From Haliangium sp963772315 (GTDB lineage: Bacteria > Myxococcota_A > Polyangia > Haliangiales > Haliangiaceae): a stretch of DNA of 64,000 bases. Shown one piece after another: positions 37,092 to 52,924 of this stretch. The position numbers were made by a program, and so were the translations under genes. Below the pieces are notes generated by a model. That model worked only from the letters and a program-made list of their open reading frames with translations. It ran no database searches and had not been told where the DNA came from. Numbering within the stretch: position 1 is the stretch's first letter; each line of letters begins with the position of its first letter. The stretch spans positions 2,914,001-2,978,000 of the forward strand of contig CAVYWJ010000004.1 of assembly GCA_963772315.1 (NCBI GenBank). The letters are read 5' to 3'.

Positions 37092-37520
37092 ATGGCAAAG
37101 AAAGCGATGGGTGTCATCAAATTGATTCTCGAGGCTGGCAAAGCAACGCCGGCTTACCCGATCGGTCCTGCCCTGGGCCCATTCGGCGTGAACATGATGG
37201 CCTTCGTCAACGAATTCAATAAGCGCACCGCGCCCATGGCGGGACTGCAGGTGCCGGTGGTGGTCACGGTCTTTGCTGACCGTTCGTTCACCACGGACTT
37301 CCACCAGCCGACCGCGGCCTCGCTGCTGCGCAAGGCGGCCGGTGTCGACAAGGGCTCGGCCACGCCGAAGCGCGAGATGGTCGGTCAGCTGACGCGCAAG
37401 CAGGTGTACGAGGTCGCCGAGCAGAAGATGGGCGACATGAATACCGACGACGTCGATGCCGCCGCCCGCGTCGTTGCCGGTACGGCCCGTAGCCTCGGCC
37501 TCACCGTCATCGACTGGTAG
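37092..37520 (+). CDS. rplK: Ribosomal protein L11, isolated and divergent copy
   Basis: L11 shapes the GTPase-associated centre of the 50S subunit and is needed for RelA activation. The protein aligns over its whole length with L11: AGKATPAYPIGPALGPFGVN, a FVNEFNKRT helix, FADRSFTTDFHQPTAASLL, KAAGVDKGS, and the C-terminal DVDAAARVVAGTARSLGLTV. Several usually fixed positions differ (AYP for APP, GPFGVNMM for GQxGVNIM), and it is alone, whereas rplK normally sits between nusG and rplA. It is therefore either a relocated sole copy or a second L11. A good promoter and RBS argue that it is expressed. Confidence 0.9.
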   Translation: MAKKAMGVIKLILEAGKATPAYPIGPALGPFGVNMMAFVNEFNKRTAPMAGLQVPVVVTVFADRSFTTDFHQPTAASLLRKAAGVDKGSATPKREMVGQLTRKQVYEVAEQKMGDMNTDDVDAAARVVAGTARSLGLTVIDW

Positions 37521-37591
37521 CACGCCGCGCCTGCACCGCAGGCACCGTGCCGGCGCTGCTCGACAGCGTCCATACTTCCATTCCACGAGTC

Positions 37592-37610
37592 ATACCGGCA
37601 TCGCCGGTAT
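37592..37610 (+). terminator. Hairpin downstream of rplK
   Basis: ATACCGG (37592-37598) and CCGGTAT (37604-37610) form a perfect 7-bp stem with a 5-nt loop, 72 bp after the rplK stop. No U-tract. The rest of 37521-37776 shows short GC-rich repeats (TCGCGTCCC) but no gene. Confidence 0.35.
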
Positions 37611-37776
37611 CGGGGCTCGTCTGGCGTTGCGAGTCGCTCGCGACAGCGAGTGTCCGCGCTGACTGCGCCGGCTCGCGGAGCGATCCCGAGCAGCCACATC
37701 GCGGGAGCTCGGTCTCTCTCTCGCGTCCCCGGTTTGCAATCACGGGAACACGCTCGCGTCCCGGAACTGCGCTCTC

Positions 37777-37876
<100 letters not shown>

Positions 37877-37882
37877 GCAGGT

Positions 37883-37911
37883 ATCATGGGCCGAGGCTTG
37901 GCATGGATCAA
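37883..37911 (-). promoter_or_regulatory. selC promoter
   Basis: Minus strand TTGATC (37911-37906) and CATGAT (37888-37883) with a 17-bp spacer. The expected start point, about 37876, is exactly the 5' end of the mature tRNA-Sec, as known for E. coli selC, whose primary transcript starts at G1. Confidence 0.5.
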
Positions 37912-37993
37912 GCCGGCAGCAGCTCATTGGCGGGTATCGCCTGGCCATGGCCCGGGACGCAAAGAACGCGTGCTCTGAAACACCGCACGTGTC

Positions 37994-37999
37994 TATAAT
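37994..37999 (+). promoter_or_regulatory. -10 box for the TonB-like gene
   Basis: Perfect TATAAT at 37994-37999, 70 bp before GTG 38069. No recognisable -35 hexamer at 15-19 bp. Transcripts would diverge from selC. Confidence 0.45.
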
Positions 38000-38068
38000 C
38001 GGGGACGTAATCTGGGTGCATCGCTGTGAGGTTGCGACCGAACCGCACAGCGCAGAGGACTTCTCCCC

Positions 38069-39475
38069 GTGGTGCATGCCACTCTGACAGGCCGTAGACG
38101 TAAGACCGGGCCGCTCACCGCCGCCTGGGTAACCTCGATTTCGCTGGCGCTACATCTGCTGGGCTGGCTCGGTGTCGAGGCCATGGGCGGGCTGCGCGGC
38201 TCCGAGCCGCTGGATGCCGTCGCCGAGGCGCTGGCCGAGCAGGAGCGCGGACCGAAACCGTCGTGCGAGGGCGACGAGCTCCTGGCCAGCGCGGCGCGCA
38301 TGTTCGTGTGCGCGTTCCCGTCCGGGGGCGGCGAGGCGTGCGTGCGCGAGACCATCGACGGGTTCGGGGTGGCGCGCGAGCGCTGCGACCGGGTCGAGAT
38401 GCCCGCGGCCGTGACGCTGCTCGATCCCAGGAGGGTGGCCGAGATCGAGCCCGAGCCGCTCATGGATCTGATCGAGCCCGAGGTACTGGCCCAGATCCAG
38501 GCCCAGGAGGCGCAGAAGGCGCCGCAGCAGGAGCAAACGCCGCCGCCCGCGCCGCAGCAGGCAGCGAACACGCAGGTGGTGGAGACGGCGCCGCAGGAGA
38601 ACCAGCCGCCGCCCGAGAACACGCGCTTCCTGGCTGACTATGACAGCAGCGTGGAGAAGCAGACCGTGGCGCGGGGGACGACCGAGCAGATGGTCGCCCG
38701 GCCCGAGCCGTCGGCGCAGGACACCAAGGAGATCCCGCAGCCGGCGCGCGAGCAGCCGGCCGAGGACAAGGCCGGGCAGGAGCCGGAGTCGGCGCAGGGC
38801 GCGGGCGCGCTGGCCATGCGCGCGCCCGGGCTGCCGCAGACCGGCAAGGAGGCCCAGCCCGAGGTCACGCCCGGGCTGCTGAACGGCAGCGACGCGCCAC
38901 TGAGCGCCAACGGGTTCCAGGCGCGCCGGGGCACCGGGGATCGCTTCGCGACCAAGCAGGAGGCGCTGGACCCGACGAAGGGTGAGAACGGCGGCGGTGG
39001 CGGCGGCAAGACCCTGCCCAACCTGCGGCCCACGCCCGAGGCGCTGGAGCGCGCGCTCGGCGGCGGCTCCGTGGATCACCTCGATGACGTGGCCGAGGGC
39101 GAGCAGACCGCGCTCAATGCCAAGCAGTGGAAGTTCGCGAGCTTCTTCAATCGCGCCAAGCGCCAGGTGGCGCAGAACTGGAACCCCAACCGGGTGATCG
39201 TGTCAAAGGATCCCTCGGGCAAGGTGTACGGGGTGAAGGATCGCATCACGGTCCTGCGCGTGGTGCTCGACGGCACCGGACACCTGACCGACGTGCACGT
39301 GGTCGAGACCTCGGGCGTGGGAGAGCTGGACGAAGAGGCGATGCGCGCGTTCCGCGCGGCCGAGCCGTTCCCCAATCCGCCGCCTGCGCTGGTGGATCCC
39401 TCGGGGAAGATCTCGTTCCTGTTCCACTTCCACCTGCAGATGGTGGAGCGCAGCTTCGGCCGCTTGTTCAAGTAG
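38069..39475 (+). CDS. TonB-like energy transducer with long Pro/Gln linker
   Basis: The N-terminus has one membrane helix (VTSISLALHLLGWLGVEAM). A 250-residue linker rich in Gln, Pro, Glu and Gly follows (QAQEAQKAPQQEQTPPPAPQ; ENGGGGGGKTL), as expected for a periplasm-spanning arm. The last ~110 residues are a TonB C-terminal fold: KRQVAQNWNPN, ITVLRVVLDGTGHLTDVHVV and EAMRAFRAAEPFPNPP. TonB/AgmX-type proteins couple inner-membrane proton flow to outer-membrane transport or motility machines. No exbB/exbD genes are adjacent. A Cys-containing segment after the helix (SCEGDELL, FVCAFPSGG, ACVRETIDG) is not part of standard TonB. Confidence 0.87.
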   Translation: MVHATLTGRRRKTGPLTAAWVTSISLALHLLGWLGVEAMGGLRGSEPLDAVAEALAEQERGPKPSCEGDELLASAARMFVCAFPSGGGEACVRETIDGFGVARERCDRVEMPAAVTLLDPRRVAEIEPEPLMDLIEPEVLAQIQAQEAQKAPQQEQTPPPAPQQAANTQVVETAPQENQPPPENTRFLADYDSSVEKQTVARGTTEQMVARPEPSAQDTKEIPQPAREQPAEDKAGQEPESAQGAGALAMRAPGLPQTGKEAQPEVTPGLLNGSDAPLSANGFQARRGTGDRFATKQEALDPTKGENGGGGGGKTLPNLRPTPEALERALGGGSVDHLDDVAEGEQTALNAKQWKFASFFNRAKRQVAQNWNPNRVIVSKDPSGKVYGVKDRITVLRVVLDGTGHLTDVHVVETSGVGELDEEAMRAFRAAEPFPNPPPALVDPSGKISFLFHFHLQMVERSFGRLFK

Positions 39476-39481
39476 CCGCGG

Positions 39482-39871
39482 CTACTCTTGCTCGGCGATG
39501 AACTCGGCGTAGGCCGCGGCGTCCATGAGCTCCTCGACCTCGTCGGGATCCGAGAGCTCGATCTCGATCATCCAGCCCTCGTCAAAGGGATCTTCGTTGA
39601 CGTACTCGGGCGAGTCGTTGAGCGGCGTGTTGACCCGCGAGACCGTGCCGCTGAGGGGCGCGAACAGGTCGGACACGGCCTTGACGCTCTCGACGCTGCC
39701 AAAGACCTCCCCCTTGGTGACCTTGTCGCCTTCCTCGGGGAGCTCGACCGAGACGACGTCGCCGAGCTGATCGGCAGCAAAGCTGGTGACGCCGATGATC
39801 GCGACGTCGCCGTCGATGCGGACCCACTCGTGATCGTTGGTGTACTTGAGATCCTTCGGATAGTCGCTCAT
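39482..39871 (-). CDS. gcvH: Glycine cleavage system H protein
   Basis: Lipoyl carrier that shuttles the aminomethyl group between P, T and L proteins. Starts MSDYPKDLKYTNDHEWV; the lipoylated lysine is K64 in GSVESVKAVSD, followed by PLSGTVSRVN and the acidic C-terminus. 129 residues, normal size. It follows gcvT by 43 bp. gcvP is not in the window, the next gene downstream being on the other strand. Confidence 0.96.
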   Translation of the reverse strand: MSDYPKDLKYTNDHEWVRIDGDVAIIGVTSFAADQLGDVVSVELPEEGDKVTKGEVFGSVESVKAVSDLFAPLSGTVSRVNTPLNDSPEYVNEDPFDEGWMIEIELSDPDEVEELMDAAAYAEFIAEQE

Positions 39872-39914
39872 GTGCGTTCTCTCGTGCCCAGGGTATCTGT
39901 ACTCGCCCGTACTG

Positions 39915-41060
<1,146 letters not shown>

Positions 41061-41192
41061 GCCTATCCCAAGTCAGCGCCGGGATCCCAGCAGGCATACT
41101 GAAAAACGCGCCCGGTCAGGTCCGGTGCACGGTAGCGGGCGATACCACGGCTGTACGCAGGGCACAGGCGCGCGGGCGGCTCACGGTACGAC

Positions 41193-42212
41193 TCACGGCA
41201 CCGGCACATGCTCGGCGTGCAGGCCGTGCGGGCGCGTGTGGCTGCCGACCTCGAAGTGCCCCAGGCGCGGAGCCTCGAGCACGTCGCGCGTGCGCCAGGC
41301 GCGCCCGGGGCCGGTGTCCCGTTCCTCGACGACCACGCGCACGTCCGCGATCTCGGTGTTGGCGCACCAGCACGGGGCGCCGTCGGGATCCATGTACGGG
41401 GCCAGTAGCATCTCTTCGGGACGGCAGGTGAAGCTGGCCTCGATGCGCAGGTCGGCGCTGCGCCCGCGCATGGAGAAGCGGCCCGGGGCGTAGTCGCCGC
41501 CGGTGGTGAGCAGCTGGCGAAAGCCGGTGAAGCGATGGCAATGGCCGTCGAGATACAGGCTGAAGAGAGTGAGTCGCGGCAGGGGCAGGCCAGCGCGCAC
41601 GAGGTTGACCGAGAGGGCCTCCAGGCATGCGCCCGGACGGCCGGCAAACGCGTTGCAGTGGGCCCAGGCCCAGGCATTGGCGTGCTTGCGGCCCCAGACG
41701 TGAGTCTGGCAGCCGGGCTCGCCCGTGAGCTCGTAGCGCTGGCCGTCGACGGTGATGGTGCCGTGGAGGGCGATGTCGAGATTGGGCGAGAGCACGGTGG
41801 TCTCGCCCAGGCCGCCGCGGCGGTACATGGTCCCGGGCAGGTGGTGATGCGTGGTCGCGGACGGCTGCCAGGTGAGGTCCCAGGCGGCTTCGTGGCCCGC
41901 GCCTGCGATCTGGCCGCGGGCGCGGCCGTGGGTGAGCTCGCTGGCGCCGATGCGCACAGCAAATGGACGCGCCTGGCTGTGCAGCGCGGTGGCGGGCACG
42001 CGCTGGTGGATGCCGAACGGGTGGTCGGGATCGCGGGCGTCGAAGCGCGCGAACCAGAGCTGCGCATAGGGCGCCTCGTGGAGCGGGGACTCGAGCGAGT
42101 AGCGGATCCAGAAGCCGGTCTGGCTCGGGCGGTGGCTGAGCGTGAGGTACCAGACCTCGTAGAAGCCGCGCCGGGTGCCGTCCCAGCGCAGGATGTTGTC
42201 GGCTTCGGTCAT
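41193..42212 (-). CDS. Lipocalin-like protein (tocopherol cyclase/carotenoid hydratase type), coupled to an SDR
   Basis: 339 residues beginning MTEADNILRWDGTRRGFYEV. The pattern of beta strands with aromatic and His residues (GFWIRYSLESPLHEAPYAQLW; HVWGRKHANAWAWAHCNAF; PLPRLTLFSLYLDG) resembles the two-lipocalin fold of tocopherol-cyclase and hydroxyneurosporene-hydratase-like proteins, but I cannot name the enzyme. The ATG overlaps the SDR stop by 4 bp, so the two act together, perhaps on a lipid or terpenoid substrate. Squalene synthesis genes are 13 kb away, so a direct link is speculative. Confidence 0.6.
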   Translation of the reverse strand: MTEADNILRWDGTRRGFYEVWYLTLSHRPSQTGFWIRYSLESPLHEAPYAQLWFARFDARDPDHPFGIHQRVPATALHSQARPFAVRIGASELTHGRARGQIAGAGHEAAWDLTWQPSATTHHHLPGTMYRRGGLGETTVLSPNLDIALHGTITVDGQRYELTGEPGCQTHVWGRKHANAWAWAHCNAFAGRPGACLEALSVNLVRAGLPLPRLTLFSLYLDGHCHRFTGFRQLLTTGGDYAPGRFSMRGRSADLRIEASFTCRPEEMLLAPYMDPDGAPCWCANTEIADVRVVVEERDTGPGRAWRTRDVLEAPRLGHFEVGSHTRPHGLHAEHVPVP

Positions 42213-43048
42213 GGGGACTCCGAGGGGCTCTGGGCCGCGGTCTCCGCGGTGCGGGTGGGTGGCGGCCCGAGGACGAGCATGGCGCTGGCCGCGGCCACGC
42301 GCCGCGGGACGAGGCGCACGAGGAAGCAGGAGAGCACGTTCATCCATCCGGTGACGCGCGTGCGCCGGCCGCGCAGCATGGCGCGCAGGCCCTTGCGGGC
42401 CACGGCGCGGGCGCCGAGCATGGACGCCTCGGCCAGGTGTCCGAGGCTCTGGCCGGAGTGCTCCATGAACTCGGTGCGCGTACCGCCCGGGCACAGGCAC
42501 GAGACCGAGACGTTGGTCGGCGCGAGCTCGCGGGCCAGGGCCTCGGAGAAGTCGCGCACGTACGACTTGGCCGCGGCGTAGCAGGCGAAGAAGGGCACGG
42601 GCTGGAAGGCGGCGATCGAGGCGACGTTGAGGATATAGGCGCGACGCGGGCTCTGGCGCATGGACGGCAGGAAGAGATGCGTCAGCTCGACCATGGACGT
42701 GACGTTGAGCTGGATCGTGCCGGCGAGGTCGTCCCAGCGCTGCTGCTCGAAGGCCTGGTAGCGGCCGGCGCCGGCGTTGTTGACCAGTATGTCGATGCGC
42801 TCGCCCGCGCCCTGGATGTCGCCGTGGAGCGCCTGCGGGCCGCCGGGCTGGGCGAGATCGCAGACCACGCAGCGGACGTTGACGCCGTAGCCGTGGGTCA
42901 GCTCCCTGGCGAGCTCGCTCAGGCGCTCGCCGCGGCGGGCGGAGAGGGTGAGCGAGCACCCCCAGCCGGCGAGGATGCGGGCCATCTCCCGGCCGATGCC
43001 GCTGGAAGCGCCGGTGATGAGGGCACGATGATCTCGCAGGTCGGGCAT
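42209..43048 (-). CDS. Short-chain dehydrogenase/reductase
   Basis: Classical SDR: TGASSGIGREMA (NAD(P) site) at residues ~12-23, VCDLAQPGG, ILVNNAGAGRY, NVASIAAFQPVPFFACYAAAKSYV with the catalytic Ser/Tyr/Lys, and SCLCPGGTRTEF. The segment before the end contains a hydrophobic/basic stretch (TGWMNVLSCFLVRLVPRRV) seen in membrane-associated SDRs. ATG 43048 gives 279 residues. Probably oxidises or reduces a lipid-like substrate together with the downstream lipocalin-like protein. Divergent from the NUDIX gene. Confidence 0.92.
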   Translation of the reverse strand: MPDLRDHRALITGASSGIGREMARILAGWGCSLTLSARRGERLSELARELTHGYGVNVRCVVCDLAQPGGPQALHGDIQGAGERIDILVNNAGAGRYQAFEQQRWDDLAGTIQLNVTSMVELTHLFLPSMRQSPRRAYILNVASIAAFQPVPFFACYAAAKSYVRDFSEALARELAPTNVSVSCLCPGGTRTEFMEHSGQSLGHLAEASMLGARAVARKGLRAMLRGRRTRVTGWMNVLSCFLVRLVPRRVAAASAMLVLGPPPTRTAETAAQSPSESP

Positions 43049-43118
43049 GGGCCCGAGCGTACCGCGGTCGTCTCGCCGTCGCCAAGCCGCGGGGCCGGTG
43101 CATCGGGTACCATGAGGC

Positions 43119-43784
<666 letters not shown>

Positions 43785-43911
43785 CGGGGCTTCTGATGGG
43801 AGCTGACGGGACCTGACGCGAGGGGGAGCGTGGTCGCGTTCGGGTGGACGCGGCGCCAGGCCGGCGGCCCTGCGGGCCGGCGGCCACCGCCGCTCGGTCT
43901 TCCGTTGGCAT

Positions 43912-43930
43912 CCTCGCCCTCCGGGCGAGG
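43912..43930. terminator. Hairpin after the NUDIX gene
   Basis: CCTCGCCC (43912-43919) and GGGCGAGG (43923-43930) form a perfect 8-bp stem with a TCC loop, without a U-tract, in the 395-bp convergent gap 43785-44179. Confidence 0.35.
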
Positions 43931-44003
43931 AGCACTCCAGAACGCCACCCTCAGTCGACCACGCTCCCCCTCTCAGCGATCGGGAGGAGCTCGAGCCCTT
44001 GAT

Positions 44004-44156
44004 CGCCCAGGCACCCCGTCCTGCGCTCCGGGGCTTTCTCGGTGCGAGAGACGCGGAATTCGCCCAGGCTCTCCCTCCTGCGCTGCGGGGCTTTCCCCCG
44101 TGCGAGAGACGAAAGATGAGCGCGGGCGGAATTCGCCCAGGCTCCCCGTGTGAGCG
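44004..44156. repeat. Short direct repeats between NUDIX and NtrC-like genes
   Basis: Two long copies and one partial copy begin with CGCCCAGGC at 44004, 44061 and 44134. The first two share the core CTGCGCTCCGGGGCTTTC (G for one C in copy 2) and GTGCGAGAGACG. Copy lengths are about 57 and 73 bp. No coding potential is evident; the array occupies the 3'-3' gap between the NUDIX and response-regulator genes. Confidence 0.7.
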
Positions 44157-44179
44157 CGCCGGGGAGCTGGAACGGCGGG

Positions 44180-45583
<1,404 letters not shown>

Positions 45584-45618
45584 GGTGGGCCCAAGGTATC
45601 GCACCGGGGCGCGCTCCG

Positions 45619-47115
<1,497 letters not shown>

Positions 47116-47914
47116 CGGCCCAGTCTATCGATCCGCGCGGCCCGTGGCACCCCGGAGCGCCCGCCGTGACGCGCGCCCGCTTGCCGGGAGCTCGGTGGTG
47201 AGAACCGCCGCGGCCCGCGCTGGTAGCGACGAGCACAGGTGCTCGCGCCGCTCCTGGCGCCGATGCGCGAAGTCACCTGAGCGCCTGCTCATGCAGGACA
47301 GCCTCGCACGCGGGCACGCACGGCCGTGGGGCGTCCCGCGTGTGCCATCAGGAATCCATCAAGCTGGGAAGAGGCTCATAGAAGTCGTATTCCTCTTGCG
47401 AATGCATGTCGCGGTACAGCCACTCGTGAGCGCCTCATAGGAGCAACCATTGTTTCGATCGCGTTCATAGCGGGCGTTCGTACATCAGGAAGAGTCGTGA
47501 AGCCCCCTTGTTCTGGACCTCGCAACCGCGAGCCCACGCGAGGCGTCTGGCGAGGAGATGTCAACCGTGGCCGAACGGATGGCAAGCAAGGGTGCATCGT
47601 GCATGCTTGGAAGACAAAACCGAACCGAACCAGGGCCACACACGATGCCAGGCGACTCCATCCAGCGTCACGTGCACAAGCATCCCGGATTCGTCTATGA
47701 GCGTGTCGCATGGGGGGGCCGCACGGGCGAGATACTTCACGGTCATGTTCGTCCGCGTACCGGCTCCTGAGCCAGTGCCGGCGAGGGTGCGACGGCAGGG
47801 CCAGGAGCGCGCCGAGCAGTGCCGGCGGCGCCGCAGGTCGCATGCAATGAATGTCGCATGGCCTGGCCATGCGACTGCAGCGGCCTCGGCTCCCCACGCG
47901 GGGTTCGCGATGGA
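47116..47914. other. 799-bp region without a supported gene; palindrome at 47853-47875
   Basis: No frame here shows a signal, motif or consistent codon use, and 47340-47640 is less GC-rich than its surroundings, as decayed or foreign DNA would be. The sequence GTCGCATG occurs at 47704, 47837 and 47853; the last is half of a perfect inverted repeat, GTCGCATGGCC (47853-47863) and GGCCATGCGAC (47865-47875) around one T. It lies 40 bp beyond the 3' end of the toxin-like gene and could be its terminator or an operator. Confidence 0.4.
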
Positions 47915-51594
<3,680 letters not shown>

Positions 51595-51791
51595 TAAAAC
51601 CCCTCTCGAGCATGCACGGATGCTGGCCGCAGATCCGGTGGGCACGGTGGCGGGATGTGGATCGGAAGACGGTGCGGTCGTGGCGCGCCCTGCGACGAAG
51701 GTGCGTGTCCCGCAACTCTCATGATCTACATTACGCTACGTCCCTCGCGGAATGAACTGACCAGCTGTCCTATCTTGCCAGCCCATGTTTG

Positions 51792-51969
51792 ACCGTGAGG
51801 AGTGCCTATCTCCTCGATGAGCACTTCCGCCGTTTCTGGTCCTACTCCTCCCCCACCTGGGCCGGCCGCTTCCACGACTCCGCGTCCCGCTTACCGCCAC
51901 GCCGAAATCGCCCTCGATCACGCCCTGGGCAACCTTCCAGAGCCTTCAGGCACCCACAAATTCTGCTGA
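51792..51969 (+). mobile_element. ISL3-type transposase remnant
   Basis: Two pieces in different frames match my memory of ISL3-family transposase ends: SAYLLDEHFRRFWSYSSPTWAGRF (51792-51875) and YRHAEIALDHALGNLPEPSGTHKFC followed by TGA (51889-51969). Their order and spacing fit one transposase C-terminus with the intervening part deleted. No inverted terminal repeats are apparent. The rest of 51595-52054 contains no gene. It is a fossil of an insertion between the toxin-like gene and the lipoprotein pair. Confidence 0.6.
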
Positions 51970-52054
51970 CGACGCCATCCTTCTTCATGCCAGGATCTCC
52001 CGTTCGCGAAACGGCAAGAGCCACAACGCTGCGGCCGCAATGCCGCGCGCGGGG

Positions 52055-52474
52055 TCAGAGCAGGCGCAGATCGCGGCCCGCCACGAGCCATTTGCTGTGC
52101 GTGGCCGGATCCGGGTTCGGGATCGAGAGCTCGAACTCGATGCCGCCCGGCGTCGTGCAGACCCGCGACCGCTCGAGCTCGTGCTCGAACAGCGATAGAA
52201 AGTACATGAAGTAACATCCGATCCCGGCCGCGTTGGAGCTCACCCGCAGCGCCTCCTGGGCAAACGACGGGTCCTGCGTGCTCGTGAAGTGGAAGTCGTA
52301 ATAGTTCTCGAGGGCCAGGCGATCGATCCGGCTAACGTCCGCCGTGCGCTCGCAGCCCTCGACGGACGCGCACGTCCAGTTCAGCGCATACTCACGGGTC
52401 TCGGGCTCATCATCGGAGAACCCGAAATACGAGCACGCTGGCAGCAGCAACAAGCAGAGCACTCCATGCCTCAT
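52055..52474 (-). CDS. Small lipoprotein, tandem paralogue A
   Basis: 139 residues with a lipoprotein signal (MRHGVLCLLLLPACSYFG) and a body containing LNWTCASVEGCERTADVSRIDRL, then SSNAAGIGCYFMYF, CTTPGGIEFELSIPNPDPAT and SKWLVAGRDL. Four cysteines beyond the lipidated one may form disulfides. It is preceded by GGAGAATGAACC directly before the ATG, the same leader as its upstream paralogue. Function unknown; probably on the outer or inner membrane facing the periplasm. Confidence 0.7.
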   Translation of the reverse strand: MRHGVLCLLLLPACSYFGFSDDEPETREYALNWTCASVEGCERTADVSRIDRLALENYYDFHFTSTQDPSFAQEALRVSSNAAGIGCYFMYFLSLFEHELERSRVCTTPGGIEFELSIPNPDPATHSKWLVAGRDLRLL

Positions 52475-52520
52475 GGTTCATTCTCCTTGGTGCGGCGCGC
52501 AGCGCGGAGGGAGCGTGGGG

Positions 52521-52921
52521 TCACCAGGGACCCAGATCCCGTGCCTTCCCCAGCCACTTGCTGGATGTCGTGGAGATCGCGTTGGGAATCGAGAGCTCCA
52601 GCTCGAAACCATCCCCGATACGGCAGACCTTGGACGGCTCCAGCTCGTGGCCGAAGATGAACACGCCGTATAGCGATGCGCACCCTGCCGGAAGCGCGTC
52701 CGAGGCGACCCGCTGCCCTCCCGTGTGAAACTCCATGGTCCGCGTGCTGAGGAAGATGAACGCATCATCCCAGACGTTCAGGCGATTGAGCAGCTCCATC
52801 GCGTCGGTGCGCTCGCAGCCTCCGGGGAGAGACACGTCCAGGTCAGGCTGTAGTGATAGGAGACATCGGACTCGGAGCACGCCGCCAGCAGCAGCAGCAA
52901 GCAGAGGGTTCTAGCCTTCAC
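52521..52921 (-). CDS. Small lipoprotein, tandem paralogue B, frameshifted
   Basis: GTG 52921 opens VKARTLCLLLLLAACSESDV, a lipoprotein signal, then LTWTCLSPE. Near 52820 one G appears to be missing; restoring it joins to GCERTDAMELLNRLNVWDD in the next frame. The rest mirrors paralogue A: DALPAGCASLYGVFIF, CRIGDGFELELSIPNAIST and SKWLGKARDLGPW. The start is 3 bp after the preceding gene's stop and carries the GGAGAATGAACC leader. Clearly a tandem duplication of the downstream gene. Confidence 0.65.
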
Positions 52922-52924
52922 GGT

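Noticed and set aside
41061..41192. Glycine riboswitch upstream of gcvT
   Set aside because: No glycine-aptamer core or tandem aptamer pattern can be recognised in the 132 bp.
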